Shown here: piece by piece, positions 33,668 to 42,642 of the stretch
How the letters are laid out: each line of letters begins with the position of its first letter
Numbering within the stretch: the stretch's first letter is position 1
Assembly (NCBI RefSeq): GCF_020164475.1
Contig: NZ_JAIQWX010000035.1
Span: forward strand, 1-48,066
DNA length: 48,066 nucleotides
Reading direction: 5' to 3'
From: Pseudomonas sp. REP124
Lineage (GTDB): Bacteria; Pseudomonadota; Gammaproteobacteria; Pseudomonadales; Pseudomonadaceae
Position numbers and translations under genes: made by a program
The notes under the pieces: generated by a model
Database searches by the model: none
What the model was told of the DNA's origin: nothing
The model's input: only the letters and a program-made list of their open reading frames with translations

Positions 33668-33763
33668 TCGGCGTTTTCTGCTGATCCCTGCCGCCCGCCT
33701 GAAACAACGACTGAATTTCAGCTTCGGCTGAGTTGGCTTTTTGCCTGACTACAGGTGGTATTC
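33629..33763 (+). promoter_or_regulatory. Structured leader (attenuator-like) before DMT transporter
   Basis: Three hairpins can form. GCGGTG-GTTT-CACCGC is at 33629-33644 inside the leader ORF. GATCGGC and GCTGATC (33666-33686, one wobble) overlap the leader stop codon. A UUCG-loop hairpin, TCAGC-TTCG-GCTGA (33719-33732), is followed by GTTGGCTTTTTGCC. The last resembles a weak intrinsic terminator. The layout could control read-through by translation of the leader ORF. Structure is inferred by eye. Confidence 0.45.
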
Positions 33764-34627
33764 ATGTTTGCTTTTTCCAGACAGTCCGCGCTCGCGGCGA
33801 CTTCCACGAGCCTGTTCGTCCTGCTGTGGAGCAGCGGGGCGATTTTCTCCAAATGGGGCCTGGCTCACGCCTCTCCCTTTGCCTTTCTGCTGTTTCGCTT
33901 TGTCATCGCCCTGTGCGGGCTGGTGTTGCTGGTGCCGTTGCTCAAGCTGAAGTTACCCAAGGGCGGGAAACCGATGCAGTACGCGATGGCCACCGGGGTG
34001 GTGTTGCTGGGGGCTTATCAGATTTTCTATCTGCTGGCCCTGGACTTGAAAGTCACGCCGGGAGTGATGGCGACCATCATGGGCGTTCAGCCGATTCTCA
34101 CTGTGGTGATCATGGAGCGTCAGCGCTCGGCCAGCCGGATTTTCGGCCTGTGCCTGGGGCTCGCCGGGTTGATCATGGTGGTGTATCAGGGCATCGGTCT
34201 GGCCGGTATGTCGCTGGCCGGGATGCTCTTTGGTTTGCTGGCGCTGGCGAGCATGACGTTCGGCTCGATCATGCAAAAGCGCATTACTGAAAACCCTCTC
34301 GGCACGATGCCCGTGCAGTACCTCGCGGGATTGCTGCTGTGCGGAATCTTCGTGCCATTTCAGCCGTTTCATTTCGAGCACAACACGGGGTTTGTCGTGC
34401 CGGTGCTGTGGATGGGGCTGGTGGTGTCGGTGCTGGCGACCCTGCTGCTGTATCGCCTGATCGCCCGGGGCAATCTGGTGAATGTCACCAGCCTGTTTTA
34501 TCTGGTACCGGCGGTGACGGCGGTGATGGACTACCTGATTTTCGGCAACAAGCTGGCGGCGTTTAGCCTGCTGGGGATGCTGCTGATCATCATCGGTCTG
34601 TTCTTCGTATTCCGTAAAACCGCGTAA
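33764..34627 (+). CDS. DMT/EamA-family exporter
   Basis: A 287-residue transporter with ten predicted helices arranged as two EamA repeats of five. Such proteins export amino acids or other metabolites; the substrate is unknown. The start at 33764 is preceded by AGGTGG; a GTG four codons earlier is possible. The long leader, leader ORF and hairpins upstream suggest that its expression is controlled by an elongation or metabolite signal. The gene is convergent with a LysR gene across a shared terminator. Confidence 0.9.
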   Translation: MFAFSRQSALAATSTSLFVLLWSSGAIFSKWGLAHASPFAFLLFRFVIALCGLVLLVPLLKLKLPKGGKPMQYAMATGVVLLGAYQIFYLLALDLKVTPGVMATIMGVQPILTVVIMERQRSASRIFGLCLGLAGLIMVVYQGIGLAGMSLAGMLFGLLALASMTFGSIMQKRITENPLGTMPVQYLAGLLLCGIFVPFQPFHFEHNTGFVVPVLWMGLVVSVLATLLLYRLIARGNLVNVTSLFYLVPAVTAVMDYLIFGNKLAAFSLLGMLLIIIGLFFVFRKTA

Positions 34628-34633
34628 ACCGAA

Positions 34634-34666
34634 AAAGGCCCGGTGCATTGATTGCGCTGGGTCTTT
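34634..34666. terminator. Bidirectional terminator between DMT and LysR genes
   Basis: AAAGGCCCGGTGC (34634-34646) pairs with GCGCTGGGTCTTT (34654-34666) in a 13-bp stem with three G-T wobbles and a 7-nt loop. A-run and T-run flank it, so it can stop both converging transcripts. Confidence 0.7.
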
Positions 34667-35608
34667 TCATTTGGCCAGCGTATGTTCGGCGCGCACCGAA
34701 TGCATGAACGCCTGCATCGCCGACGATTGAATGCGATGACGCCGGGTGATCAAGCCATAAGGCGGCAACCGTGCCTCGAACTTGATCGGCAGCACCGCGA
34801 GCAAGTCGCGCCCCGGGTAATCCTCGACTACCGAAACCGGTGTCACGCCGAGCATGTCGGTCTGCTGGATCAGCGACAGCAAGGTCATGATCGAGGTGGT
34901 CTCGACGATGCTGCTGGGGATGTCGACCCGCGCGTTGTGAAACACCTGATTGATGATCGCGCGCATCGGGCTTGGATGCTGTTGCAGCACCCAGGTCTGG
35001 TTCTGCAATTCGGCCCAGCTCAGTTGCGTTTCCTTCGCCAGCGGATTTTCCGCGCCGCAAATCACGCACAAGGCTTCTTCGCCAAGGCTGTCGAAGAGCA
35101 ATTCTTCGGCCCGCGCCCCGACCGGGATTCGCCCCAGCACCACATCCAGTTGATCCTGCAACAGCGCCTGCACCAACACATCGCTGGTATCGACCTGAAT
35201 ACTCATCGACAACCTCGGATGGCTTTGTTTCAGCGTCGCGATGGTTCGGGTCAACAACCCCGACGCCAACGCCGGAATGGCCCCGACCGCAACCCGACCG
35301 AGGTTGCCGGATTCGAGCGCCACCAGTTCCTCGCGCATGCCGCTGAGTTCGGCAAACACCATGCGCGCGTAGTAGATGACGGTTTCCCCGAACGGGGTCG
35401 CACGCATGCCCCGGGGCAGACGTTCGAAGAGTTCGACACCGAGCAGATCCTCGGCTTCGTGGAGCATCTTGGTCGCCGCCGGCTGGGTCATGCCGATATG
35501 GTCGGCGGCGCGGCGCAACGAGCCCAATTCCTGCAGCGCCAGCATCAAGCGCAGTTGGCGCAGACGCAGACGGCTGTGGATCACATTGGCAACAGGAATT
35601 CGGGTCAT
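34667..35608 (-). CDS. LysR-family regulator of the tct/sugar-acid region
   Basis: A 313-residue LysR regulator. The HTH is at about residues 12-70 (LRLRQLRLMLALQELGSLRRAADHIGMTQPAATKMLHEAE), the pattern of the PcaQ/GbpR-like branch often tied to aromatic or sugar-acid uptake. An effector domain follows. It lies 69 bp after tctA on the same strand, so it is probably the last gene of the tctCBA transcript and a regulator of the divergent unit. The start is ATG 35608 after a 14-residue possible extension. Confidence 0.85.
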   Translation of the reverse strand: MTRIPVANVIHSRLRLRQLRLMLALQELGSLRRAADHIGMTQPAATKMLHEAEDLLGVELFERLPRGMRATPFGETVIYYARMVFAELSGMREELVALESGNLGRVAVGAIPALASGLLTRTIATLKQSHPRLSMSIQVDTSDVLVQALLQDQLDVVLGRIPVGARAEELLFDSLGEEALCVICGAENPLAKETQLSWAELQNQTWVLQQHPSPMRAIINQVFHNARVDIPSSIVETTSIMTLLSLIQQTDMLGVTPVSVVEDYPGRDLLAVLPIKFEARLPPYGLITRRHRIQSSAMQAFMHSVRAEHTLAK

Positions 35609-35677
35609 GGGCCGCGCTCGCAGAAAAGACTGCGGCAAGCCTGACAACAAATGTCAGGCGTTGCCAGCATTGCTGTG

Positions 35678-37207
35678 TCACAGCACCGATTTTGCCTTGG
35701 CGGCAGGGGATTTGCGCAGGCCGATCAGGGTTTGCAGCGCTTTGGAAATCATCGGCCAGAACAGCATCAGCAGGGCGGCCGTGGTCAGGCTGCCCACCAA
35801 CGGGTTGGACCAGAAGATCCCCAGTTGCCCGTCCGAGAACAGCATCGACTGACGGAACGCATCTTCCGCCTTATCGCCCAACACCGCCGCCAGCACAAGC
35901 GGGGCGATCGGGTAGCCGAGTTTCTTGAACAGGTAACCCAGCGCGCCGAAGCCGAGCATCAGCACCACGTCGAAGAACGAGTTGTGCACCGAGTAGGCGC
36001 CGATGGCGCAGACCATGATGATGATCGGCGCAATGATCGAGAACGGAATGCGCAGGATCGAGGCGAACAACGGCACGGTCGCCAATACCACGATCAGACT
36101 CACCACGTTGCCCAGGTACATGCTAGCGATCAGGCCCCAGACGAAGTCGTGCTGTTCGACGAACAACGTCGGGCCAGGGTGCAGGCCCCAGATCATCAGG
36201 CCACCGAGCATCACCGCGGCAGTAGCGGAACCTGGAATGCCCAGGGTCAGCATCGGCAGCAGGGCGCTGGTACCGGCGGCGTGGTCGGCGGTTTCCGGAG
36301 CGATCACCCCTTCGACTTCACCTTTACCGAAGTTGTCGCGGTTCCTGGAGAAACGTCGCGCCAGGCTGTAGCTCATGAACGATGCCGCCGTCGGACCGCC
36401 GGGAGTGATGCCCATCCAGCAACCCACCAGCGTGCTGCGCACGATCGTCCACCAGTAGCGCGGCAGCTTGGCCCAGGTGCGCAGAATCACCATCGGCGTA
36501 ATCCGCGCATGCTCGCCACGGAACACCAGGCCTTCCTCCACGGTGCAGAGGATTTCGCCGATGCCGAACAGGCCGATCACCGCCACTTCGAAGCTGATGC
36601 CGGTCATCAGCATCGGCTGGTCGAAGGTCAGGCGCAGGTTGCCGGACACGGTGTCCATGCCGACCGCCGCCATGGCGAAGCCGATCATCATCGCCACCAC
36701 GGTTTTCAGCGGCGGGTTCTTGCTCATGCCGATGAAGGTGCAGAACGCCAACAGATACACCGCGAAGAACTCCGGCGAGCTGAAGGACATGGCGAACTCG
36801 GCAATGCGGGTCGACAGGAAGGTCAGCAGCATGACCCCGCACAGGGCGCCGATCAGTGCCGAGCTGAACGCGGCTGTCAGGGCTTCGGCGGCGCGGCCTT
36901 CGCGGGCCATCGGGTAGCCGTCGAAGGTCGTCGCCACCGATGAGGGCTCACCGGGTATGTTGAACAGAATCGAAGTGATCGATCCGCCGAACAACGCCCC
37001 CCAATACATGCACGACAGCAAGATGATCGCCGACACCGGCGACATGGTGAACGTCAGCGGCAGCAGCAACGCCACGCCGTTGGGGGCGCCGAGGCCGGGC
37101 AACACGCCGACCAGAATGCCCAGCAGCACGCCGACCACCATCAGGCCGATGTGACCCGGGGTGAGGATCAGGTTCATGCCTTGCAGCAGGGAATCGAATT
37201 CGCTCAT
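35678..37207 (-). CDS. tctA: Tripartite tricarboxylate transporter, large membrane subunit TctA
   Basis: Large permease subunit of a TTT transporter, 509 residues and about 12 membrane helices. TctA hallmarks are VLPGLGAPNGVALLLPLTF near the N-terminus and the GITPGGPTAASFMSY and LPMLTLGIPGSATAAVMLGGL repeats. The start at 37207 overlaps the tctB stop by four bases; a longer frame to 37336 lies in tctB. Citrate is the founding substrate, but many homologues take other carboxylates. Confidence 0.95.
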   Translation of the reverse strand: MSEFDSLLQGMNLILTPGHIGLMVVGVLLGILVGVLPGLGAPNGVALLLPLTFTMSPVSAIILLSCMYWGALFGGSITSILFNIPGEPSSVATTFDGYPMAREGRAAEALTAAFSSALIGALCGVMLLTFLSTRIAEFAMSFSSPEFFAVYLLAFCTFIGMSKNPPLKTVVAMMIGFAMAAVGMDTVSGNLRLTFDQPMLMTGISFEVAVIGLFGIGEILCTVEEGLVFRGEHARITPMVILRTWAKLPRYWWTIVRSTLVGCWMGITPGGPTAASFMSYSLARRFSRNRDNFGKGEVEGVIAPETADHAAGTSALLPMLTLGIPGSATAAVMLGGLMIWGLHPGPTLFVEQHDFVWGLIASMYLGNVVSLIVVLATVPLFASILRIPFSIIAPIIIMVCAIGAYSVHNSFFDVVLMLGFGALGYLFKKLGYPIAPLVLAAVLGDKAEDAFRQSMLFSDGQLGIFWSNPLVGSLTTAALLMLFWPMISKALQTLIGLRKSPAAKAKSVL

Positions 37208-37737
37208 TTGAAATGTCTCCAGGCCAGGGCAATACCGTCGCCCAGGGGACCTGCATCCAGCGGGACCTTGAACCACAATGCGAAAACCAGATAGCTGAAC
37301 AGTGCCGCGCCAATGGACACGCAGGCGATCATCCACTTGCCATAAGGTTTGGCGCGATCGGTGTCACGCCACATGAACCAGGCGATGAACACGACCGATG
37401 CGAGGTAAATGCCGGTGAACGGCATGGCGCCGACAAACAGGGCAATAGGCAGGAACACCGACATCACCTGGCGGAACGCACTGCGGCTGACGAACGCCAC
37501 ACTCAAGACCTGCCAGCGCACCAGCGCCAATACGCCGTTGGCGATGCTGGCTGCGCTCAACAGCAGACCGATATAGAAGGGGAAGTAACCCGGCTCGGGG
37601 CCGGCGTCGCCCCAGCCGATGCCTTGTTCGTAGCTGCCGAACATCACCACCACGCCAAGCACAGTGGTGAACAGCGCCAGGCCGAGTTCGACCCAGCGGG
37701 TGCCGACCAGCGCCGGTGAATCCGAAGAATGGGACAT
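37204..37737 (-). CDS. tctB: Tripartite tricarboxylate transporter, small membrane subunit TctB
   Basis: A 177-residue small permease subunit with four predicted helices, the TctB pattern, including GPGPGYFPFYIGLLLS-like DAGPEPGYFPFYIG in the second helix region. It completes the membrane part with TctA. It overlaps tctA by four bases and lies 52 bp after tctC, so the order tctC-tctB-tctA is one operon. Confidence 0.93.
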   Translation of the reverse strand: MSHSSDSPALVGTRWVELGLALFTTVLGVVVMFGSYEQGIGWGDAGPEPGYFPFYIGLLLSAASIANGVLALVRWQVLSVAFVSRSAFRQVMSVFLPIALFVGAMPFTGIYLASVVFIAWFMWRDTDRAKPYGKWMIACVSIGAALFSYLVFALWFKVPLDAGPLGDGIALAWRHFK

Positions 37738-37789
37738 GAAAACGTCTCCAGCAGAGGACGGCCGCCCGCAGGCGAGCGGCCGGACAACT

Positions 37790-38806
37790 TTAGTTTTTCA
37801 GCCAGCCGGCTTCCTTGAACACCGGGGTGACGCGGGCGGTGTCATGTTCGATGTAGGCGGTCAGCGGCTCGCCTTCGAGGAAAGTCGGCACCAGCGCGTT
37901 CTGCTTGACGTAGGCCTTGAACTCCGGGGTCTCGGTGACCTTGCGCATCAGTTCGACGTAGAACGCGCGCTGCTCGGCGCTGACTTCGCCGGGCATGAAC
38001 ACGGTGCGCGGGAAGCGGTACTGATCGATGCCCAGGCCCTGTTCGTGGCAGGTGGGTACGTCGGCCCAGGCTTTGTCGCCGGCGACTTTTTCGGTGTAGG
38101 TCATGCGCTCTTTACTGAAAACGCAAAGCGGTTCGACCTGATCACCGCGCCATTGGCTGATGCTTTCGCTGGGGTTGTTGACGTTGGCGGCGATGTGTTT
38201 GCCGGCCAGTTGCGTGGCGGCCTCGCTGCCGCTCTTGAACGGGATGTACACCAGTTTGCTGTTGTTGGTCTGGTTGAGCAGCAGGGTCAGGGTCTGGTCG
38301 ACGTCCTTGGACTGGCTGCCGCCCATGCGCAGTTTCGACGGGTCGGCCTTGACCGCGTCATAGAAGCCTTTCGCGTCTTTCCACGGCGCGCCCTTGTAGC
38401 TCCAGAGAATGAAGTCATCCTCGGCCACTGCGGCGATCGGCGTCAGTTCCTGCCATTGGTAACCGAGCTTGGAGACCAGCGGCAGCAGGTAGATGTTGTT
38501 GGTGCCGATCACCAGTTTCTCGGCATCGCCCTTGTTCATCTTCATGTCGAGAAAGGCTTCGGCGCCATTGCCACCGCCCTTGTTCAGGACGATGGTGTTC
38601 ACGTCGAGCAGCTTGTGGGTGGTGATGATCGACTGGATCAGGCGACCGAGCTGGTCGGTACCGCCACCAGGACCGCCGGCAACGATGATTTCGACGTTCT
38701 TGTCCGGTTGCCAGGCCGCGTTGGCGAGAGCAGGAAGGGTGCCGGCGGCGATCAGTGAGCAGCCAAGCATCAGACGGGATGTGCGACGGACGAATGCATT
38801 TCGCAT
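37790..38806 (-). CDS. tctC: Tripartite tricarboxylate transporter, binding protein TctC
   Basis: Periplasmic solute-binding protein of the TTT system, 338 residues, with a Sec signal peptide (residues 1-30, cleavage near ANA-A). Mature part opens with WQPDKNVEIIVAGGPGGGTDQLGR, the usual TctC/Bug pattern; a conserved loop DVNTIVLNKGGGNGAEAF follows. Ligand is probably a carboxylate such as a sugar acid used by the adjacent catabolic genes; this is inference from context. First gene of the tctCBA operon. Confidence 0.95.
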   Translation of the reverse strand: MRNAFVRRTSRLMLGCSLIAAGTLPALANAAWQPDKNVEIIVAGGPGGGTDQLGRLIQSIITTHKLLDVNTIVLNKGGGNGAEAFLDMKMNKGDAEKLVIGTNNIYLLPLVSKLGYQWQELTPIAAVAEDDFILWSYKGAPWKDAKGFYDAVKADPSKLRMGGSQSKDVDQTLTLLLNQTNNSKLVYIPFKSGSEAATQLAGKHIAANVNNPSESISQWRGDQVEPLCVFSKERMTYTEKVAGDKAWADVPTCHEQGLGIDQYRFPRTVFMPGEVSAEQRAFYVELMRKVTETPEFKAYVKQNALVPTFLEGEPLTAYIEHDTARVTPVFKEAGWLKN

Positions 38807-39305
38807 GGTGGAAGAGCCTCGTTTTTGTATTTGTTATGAGTGACTTGTCTGCGCGGTAAAGCCGCAAGCCTGGACCGAGTGTGGGAACGTCGGGTCGTCG
38901 CGTCTAGTCAAAACAATACATACACCGATAGCCTGGGGTTATAGCTCTTTAGTGTGCAGGTCAAATGTTGCAGACCTGTAGCAGCTGGCGAAGCCTGCGT
39001 CCGGCTGCGCAACAGTCGCAAACCCTGTGTGCGAGGTCTATCTGAAACACCGCATTAGCTGATTTTACGAATGCTTCGCAGCCGGACGCAGGCTTCGCCA
39101 GCTGCTACAGGGTGCGGTGTTCTGGAAACAAGTGGAAACAGTCGCTGGAGGGGTGAAAGCTCATTGAAAGGGCCGTGTGCCATAACTCAAGGCTATCGCC
39201 TTATTTCCAGGTTTGATTAGACGGTTATCGCTGAGCCTTCGATAGTGCTCGCCAAGGCCGCGAAATTGCGGCGTCTTCACAAAAATAATAAAAGAGGTAC
39301 GCACC
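38807..39305. promoter_or_regulatory. Divergent intergenic region tctC / MFS with REP-like pair
   Basis: This 499-bp gap carries the promoters of leftward tctCBA and rightward MFS-lactonase-pdxA genes. It contains a long inverted repeat, CCTGTAGCAGCTGGCGAAGC... (from 38974) and its reverse complement (39077-39112), separated by about 70 bp. The arms share the CTGTAGCAGCTGGCGAAGCCTGCGTCCGGCTGCG sequence, a repeat class unlike the other REPs in the window. No ORF was judged real. LysR binding sites are expected here but not identified. Confidence 0.6.
38974..39112. repeat. REP-like inverted pair (CTGTAGCAGCTGGCGAAGC type)
   Basis: Left unit 38974-39009 and right unit 39077-39112 are near-perfect reverse complements of about 35 bp. 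Each unit itself contains smaller palindromic halves (GGCGAAGCC / CCGGACGC). The class differs from the common GGGAGCGGGCTTG REPs in the window. Confidence 0.85.
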
Positions 39306-40652
39306 ATGGCTCGTCCCAGTGCTTCCCTGCAATTGCCCGGCGCCGAGGCTCCGTCCGCTGCCGCTGCCGCTGCAATCCCGCAGACCACCGCCGCCAAGGC
39401 CAGCAATGTGCGCTGGCGGATCTTCGCGATCATCTTTGCACTGACCATGGTCAACCTGATTGATCGTGTGTCGCTGTCCATCGCAATGCCCACCATCGCC
39501 AACGAATTTTCCCTGTCACCGAGCATGCAAGGGCTGATTCTCAGCAGCTTTTTTTGGGCCTATGCGCTGTTGCAGATTCCCGGCGGCTGGCTGATCGATC
39601 GCTTCGGCCCGCATCGGGTGATCGGCTGGTCCACCGGCTTGTGGGGCACCTTCCAGGTACTCGCGGCGTTTGCCACCGGCGGCCTGTCGTTGTTGTTTGC
39701 CCGCGTGGCGTTGGGGGCTTCGGAAGCACCGTTGTTCCCGTCCGGTGGCAAGTTGATTTCCCTGTGGCTCGCGCCGAGCGAGCGCAGTCGCGGCGCGGTG
39801 TTGATGGACAGCGGCAGCCCGTTGGGCGTGGCGCTTGGTGGCCTGATCATCGCCTATCTGATTGTCGCGCTGGATTCCTGGCGTCTGGCGTTCGTGATCG
39901 CCGGTGTCGCGACCCTGGCGCTGGCCTGGCTGGCGTGGCGTTATCTGCGCGATGACCCCAATACCCATCCGCAGGTCAATGCGCTGGAGCTGGAAAAGAT
40001 CAACGCCGGGCGCGCCACGCCTGCCGCGGAGGCAGCCCGTGCGCCAGTCAAAGGATTGGGCATCGCCGCCCGTTCCTTGAGCGGCCTGCTGATCGGGCGA
40101 GCCAGTTGGGCGATGGTGTATTTCGGTCTGCTGACCTGGGGCCCGAGTTATCTGTCTCAGGCTCGCGGCTTTGACATCAAGGGCATTGGCGCGGCGACCT
40201 TCGTGATTTTCATCTGCGGCGCCTTGGGTTCGCTGACCGGTGGTTTCCTCTGCGACGGCCTGATCCGCAAGGGCGTTAAACGCGGCGTGGCGGTCAAGAG
40301 TCTGTTGGCATTTTCCGGCCTGGTGGCCCTCGGCGCCTTCCTGTTGTTGCCGACCTTGAGCAATCCCTACGCCGCCGTGGCTCTCTTGGCCCTGACCGCG
40401 TTCTTCCTGATGTGGGGCAGTCTCTACTGGAGCTTCCCGGCGTTGCTGGCGGCGCCTGCGCGGGTCGGTCTGATCGGAGGCGTGATGAATATGGCCGGCA
40501 GCACCGGCGGTATCGCGGTGCCGATTCTGGTCGGTGTGATTCTGCAAATGAGCGGTGGCTTCGCGCCGGTGCTCGGGTTCTTCGCGGTGTGTTCGGCAGT
40601 GTTCGTGCTCGCCACCCTGTTCATCAGCCTGGATGAGGTGCGTCATGGCTGA
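39306..40652 (+). CDS. MFS transporter (anion:cation symporter type)
   Basis: A 448-residue major facilitator with 12 helices. An Ala-rich soluble N-terminus of about 35 residues is followed by NLIDRVSLSIAMP and GGWLIDRFGPHR, the pattern of the ACS group (galactonate, glucarate and related sugar-acid carriers). It is first in the rightward set with the lactonase, with which it overlaps by eight bases. A sugar acid is the likely cargo. Start has an AGAGG site. Confidence 0.9.
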   Translation: MARPSASLQLPGAEAPSAAAAAAIPQTTAAKASNVRWRIFAIIFALTMVNLIDRVSLSIAMPTIANEFSLSPSMQGLILSSFFWAYALLQIPGGWLIDRFGPHRVIGWSTGLWGTFQVLAAFATGGLSLLFARVALGASEAPLFPSGGKLISLWLAPSERSRGAVLMDSGSPLGVALGGLIIAYLIVALDSWRLAFVIAGVATLALAWLAWRYLRDDPNTHPQVNALELEKINAGRATPAAEAARAPVKGLGIAARSLSGLLIGRASWAMVYFGLLTWGPSYLSQARGFDIKGIGAATFVIFICGALGSLTGGFLCDGLIRKGVKRGVAVKSLLAFSGLVALGAFLLLPTLSNPYAAVALLALTAFFLMWGSLYWSFPALLAAPARVGLIGGVMNMAGSTGGIAVPILVGVILQMSGGFAPVLGFFAVCSAVFVLATLFISLDEVRHG

Positions 40653-41616
40653 GTCGTCTTCAAGAAGCCTATGGAAAGGCCCGATCATCGACGCCCATCA
40701 CCACTTCTGGGACCCGACGATCAACCATCATCCGTGGCTCGCGCCCGAGGCCAACATCCCGTTTCGCTACGGCGATTACAGTGCGATCAAAAGTCGTTAT
40801 TTTCCTGACGATTACTTCGCCGATGCCGGTCCCCATAACGTCGTGCAAACGGTGTACATCGAGACCGAGTGGGACCCGCAGGACCCGATTGGTGAGACCC
40901 GCTTCATCGAACAACTGGCCGCCCGCTACGGCGTGCCGAACGCGATCGTCGCGCAAGCCTGGCTCGATCATCCGGACGCCATCGCGGTGCTCACCGAGCA
41001 AGCGAGTTACAAATGTGTGCGCAGCGTGCGGCACAAACCCGGTGGCCCTGTGTCGCCGGCCGAGGTCGGCCATGTGCGCAGCCTGATGAGCAATGAACAC
41101 TGGCGCCGCAGTTATGCCGCGCTGCAAGGGCTGGGGCTGCATTTCGACCTGCAGACGCCCTGGTGGAACCTGCACGAAGCCGAGCGCCTGGCCCGGGATT
41201 TTCCGGGCACCACGCTGATCCTCAACCACGCCGGCCTGCCCAGCGATCGCAGCGCCGAAGGCCTGGCCGGCTGGCGCCTGGCGATGTCGCGTCTGGCCCA
41301 GTGGCCCAACGTGCAGGTGAAGATTTCCGGGCTGGGCCAGGCGGGCAGGGCCTGGCGCGCCATCGACAACGCCTGGATCGTGCGCGAGGTGATCGCCATG
41401 TTCGGCACCGCCCGGGTGATGTTCGCCAGCAACTTTCCGGTGGACAGCCTGTGCGGCTCGTTCGATGACATCTACAGCGGTTTCAAATCCATCGTCGCCG
41501 ATCTGCCCGTGGCCGATCAGGAGCGACTGTTCTACAGCAACGCGCAGCACATCTATCGCTGCGAGCCTTGCGCCATTGACCGGGCGCAGCCTGAACCCTT
41601 GAGGAGTGAAGCATGA
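40645..41616 (+). CDS. Amidohydrolase-family lactonase (COG3618 type)
   Basis: A 323-residue TIM-barrel amidohydrolase. The metal motif is IDAHHHFWDP near residue 17, the form seen in COG3618 lactonases such as L-fuconolactonase. A further histidine is in NHAGLPSD and an aspartate late in FPVDSLCG. It most likely hydrolyses a sugar lactone to the acid. The start at 40645 overlaps the MFS stop; a longer frame to 40555 lies in the MFS gene. It is coupled to pdxA by an ATGA overlap. Confidence 0.85.
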   Translation: MAESSSRSLWKGPIIDAHHHFWDPTINHHPWLAPEANIPFRYGDYSAIKSRYFPDDYFADAGPHNVVQTVYIETEWDPQDPIGETRFIEQLAARYGVPNAIVAQAWLDHPDAIAVLTEQASYKCVRSVRHKPGGPVSPAEVGHVRSLMSNEHWRRSYAALQGLGLHFDLQTPWWNLHEAERLARDFPGTTLILNHAGLPSDRSAEGLAGWRLAMSRLAQWPNVQVKISGLGQAGRAWRAIDNAWIVREVIAMFGTARVMFASNFPVDSLCGSFDDIYSGFKSIVADLPVADQERLFYSNAQHIYRCEPCAIDRAQPEPLRSEA

Positions 41617-42617
41617 AAAAAACTACCATCGCGATGGTCCTGGGCGACCCGGCGGGCATCGGCCCGGAACTGATCGCCCGGCTGCTCGCTGAGGCTGAAG
41701 TACGCAGCAAGGCACAGGTGATTCTGATTGCCGATGAAACGGAAATGCGTCGCGGCATGGACATCGCCGGTGTGCAGTTTCCTTATCGCCAGGTGGATTC
41801 GCTTGAGCAGTTGTCGTTCGTCGACGACACGCCGCTGTTCTACGATTTTCGCGGCGCTGCGGTTGGAGAATTCCCGCGTAGCGAAGCCAGTGTGATTGGC
41901 GGACGTTACAGCCTCGATACCCTGGAACAGGCGCTGCGCCTGACCGAGGCCGGTACTACAGACGCGATCCTTTTCGGCCCGCTGAACAAGACTTCGCTGC
42001 ACATGGCCGGCATGGCCCACAACGACGAGCTGCACTGGTTCGCTGAACTGCTGGATTTCCATGGGCCGTTCTGTGAATTCAACGTGCTCGACAATCTGTG
42101 GACTTCGCGGGTGACGTCCCACGTCGCTCTGTCCGAAGTCCCGGGCATGTTGAGTGAGCAGCGGGTGGTGGAAGCGATTGAACTGATCGACACCGCCCTC
42201 AAGCGCAGCGGCCTGGAGAAACCGCGGATCGGCGTCTGCGGTTTGAACCCGCATAACGGCGACAACGGCTCCTTCGGCCGGGAAGAAATCGACATCATCG
42301 GCCCGGCCGTTCGCACGGCTCAGGCAAAGGGCATCGCCGCCGAAGGACCGTACCCGGGTGATACGATTTTCCTCAAGGTCCAGGGTGATGCGAGCGCCTT
42401 CGACGCGGTGGTGACCATGTATCACGACCAGGGACAGATCGCGATCAAACTGATGGGCTTCTCCCGTGGCGTCACGGTGCAGGGCGGCCTGCCAATCCCG
42501 ATCACCACCCCGGCCCACGGCACCGCCTTCGACATCGCAGGCCAAGGCAAGGCCAACGTCGGCGCCACCCGCCAGGCCTTCGAAATCGCCTGCCGAATGG
42601 GTGCCAGCCGCCACTGA
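41613..42617 (+). CDS. PdxA-family dehydrogenase (sugar-acid type)
   Basis: A 334-residue member of the PdxA/TphB family. Family motifs are LGDPAGIGPELIARL, the metal-binding HNDELHW, a TSHVALSEV segment, CGLNPHNGDNG and MYHDQGQIAIK, then PITTPAHGTAFDIAG. Classical PdxA oxidises 4-phosphohydroxythreonine for vitamin B6; relatives PdxA2 act on phosphorylated tetronates and TphB on an aromatic cis-diol. Here its operon position argues for a catabolic substrate. No DUF1537 kinase accompanies it, so a phosphorylated substrate is not obvious. Confidence 0.85.
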   Translation: MKKTTIAMVLGDPAGIGPELIARLLAEAEVRSKAQVILIADETEMRRGMDIAGVQFPYRQVDSLEQLSFVDDTPLFYDFRGAAVGEFPRSEASVIGGRYSLDTLEQALRLTEAGTTDAILFGPLNKTSLHMAGMAHNDELHWFAELLDFHGPFCEFNVLDNLWTSRVTSHVALSEVPGMLSEQRVVEAIELIDTALKRSGLEKPRIGVCGLNPHNGDNGSFGREEIDIIGPAVRTAQAKGIAAEGPYPGDTIFLKVQGDASAFDAVVTMYHDQGQIAIKLMGFSRGVTVQGGLPIPITTPAHGTAFDIAGQGKANVGATRQAFEIACRMGASRH

Positions 42618-42642
42618 CCCAAATCTCCCAAACACCCTAAAT

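Noticed and set aside
33421..33684. 87-codon ORF in another frame of the DMT leader
   Set aside because: Ser/Arg-rich, no ribosome site, and it overlaps the promoter-like pair; the 54-codon frame is the better candidate.
35651..36943. 430-codon open frame antisense to tctA
   Set aside because: Very rich in His, Gln and Arg with no domain; tctA on the other strand is clearly real.
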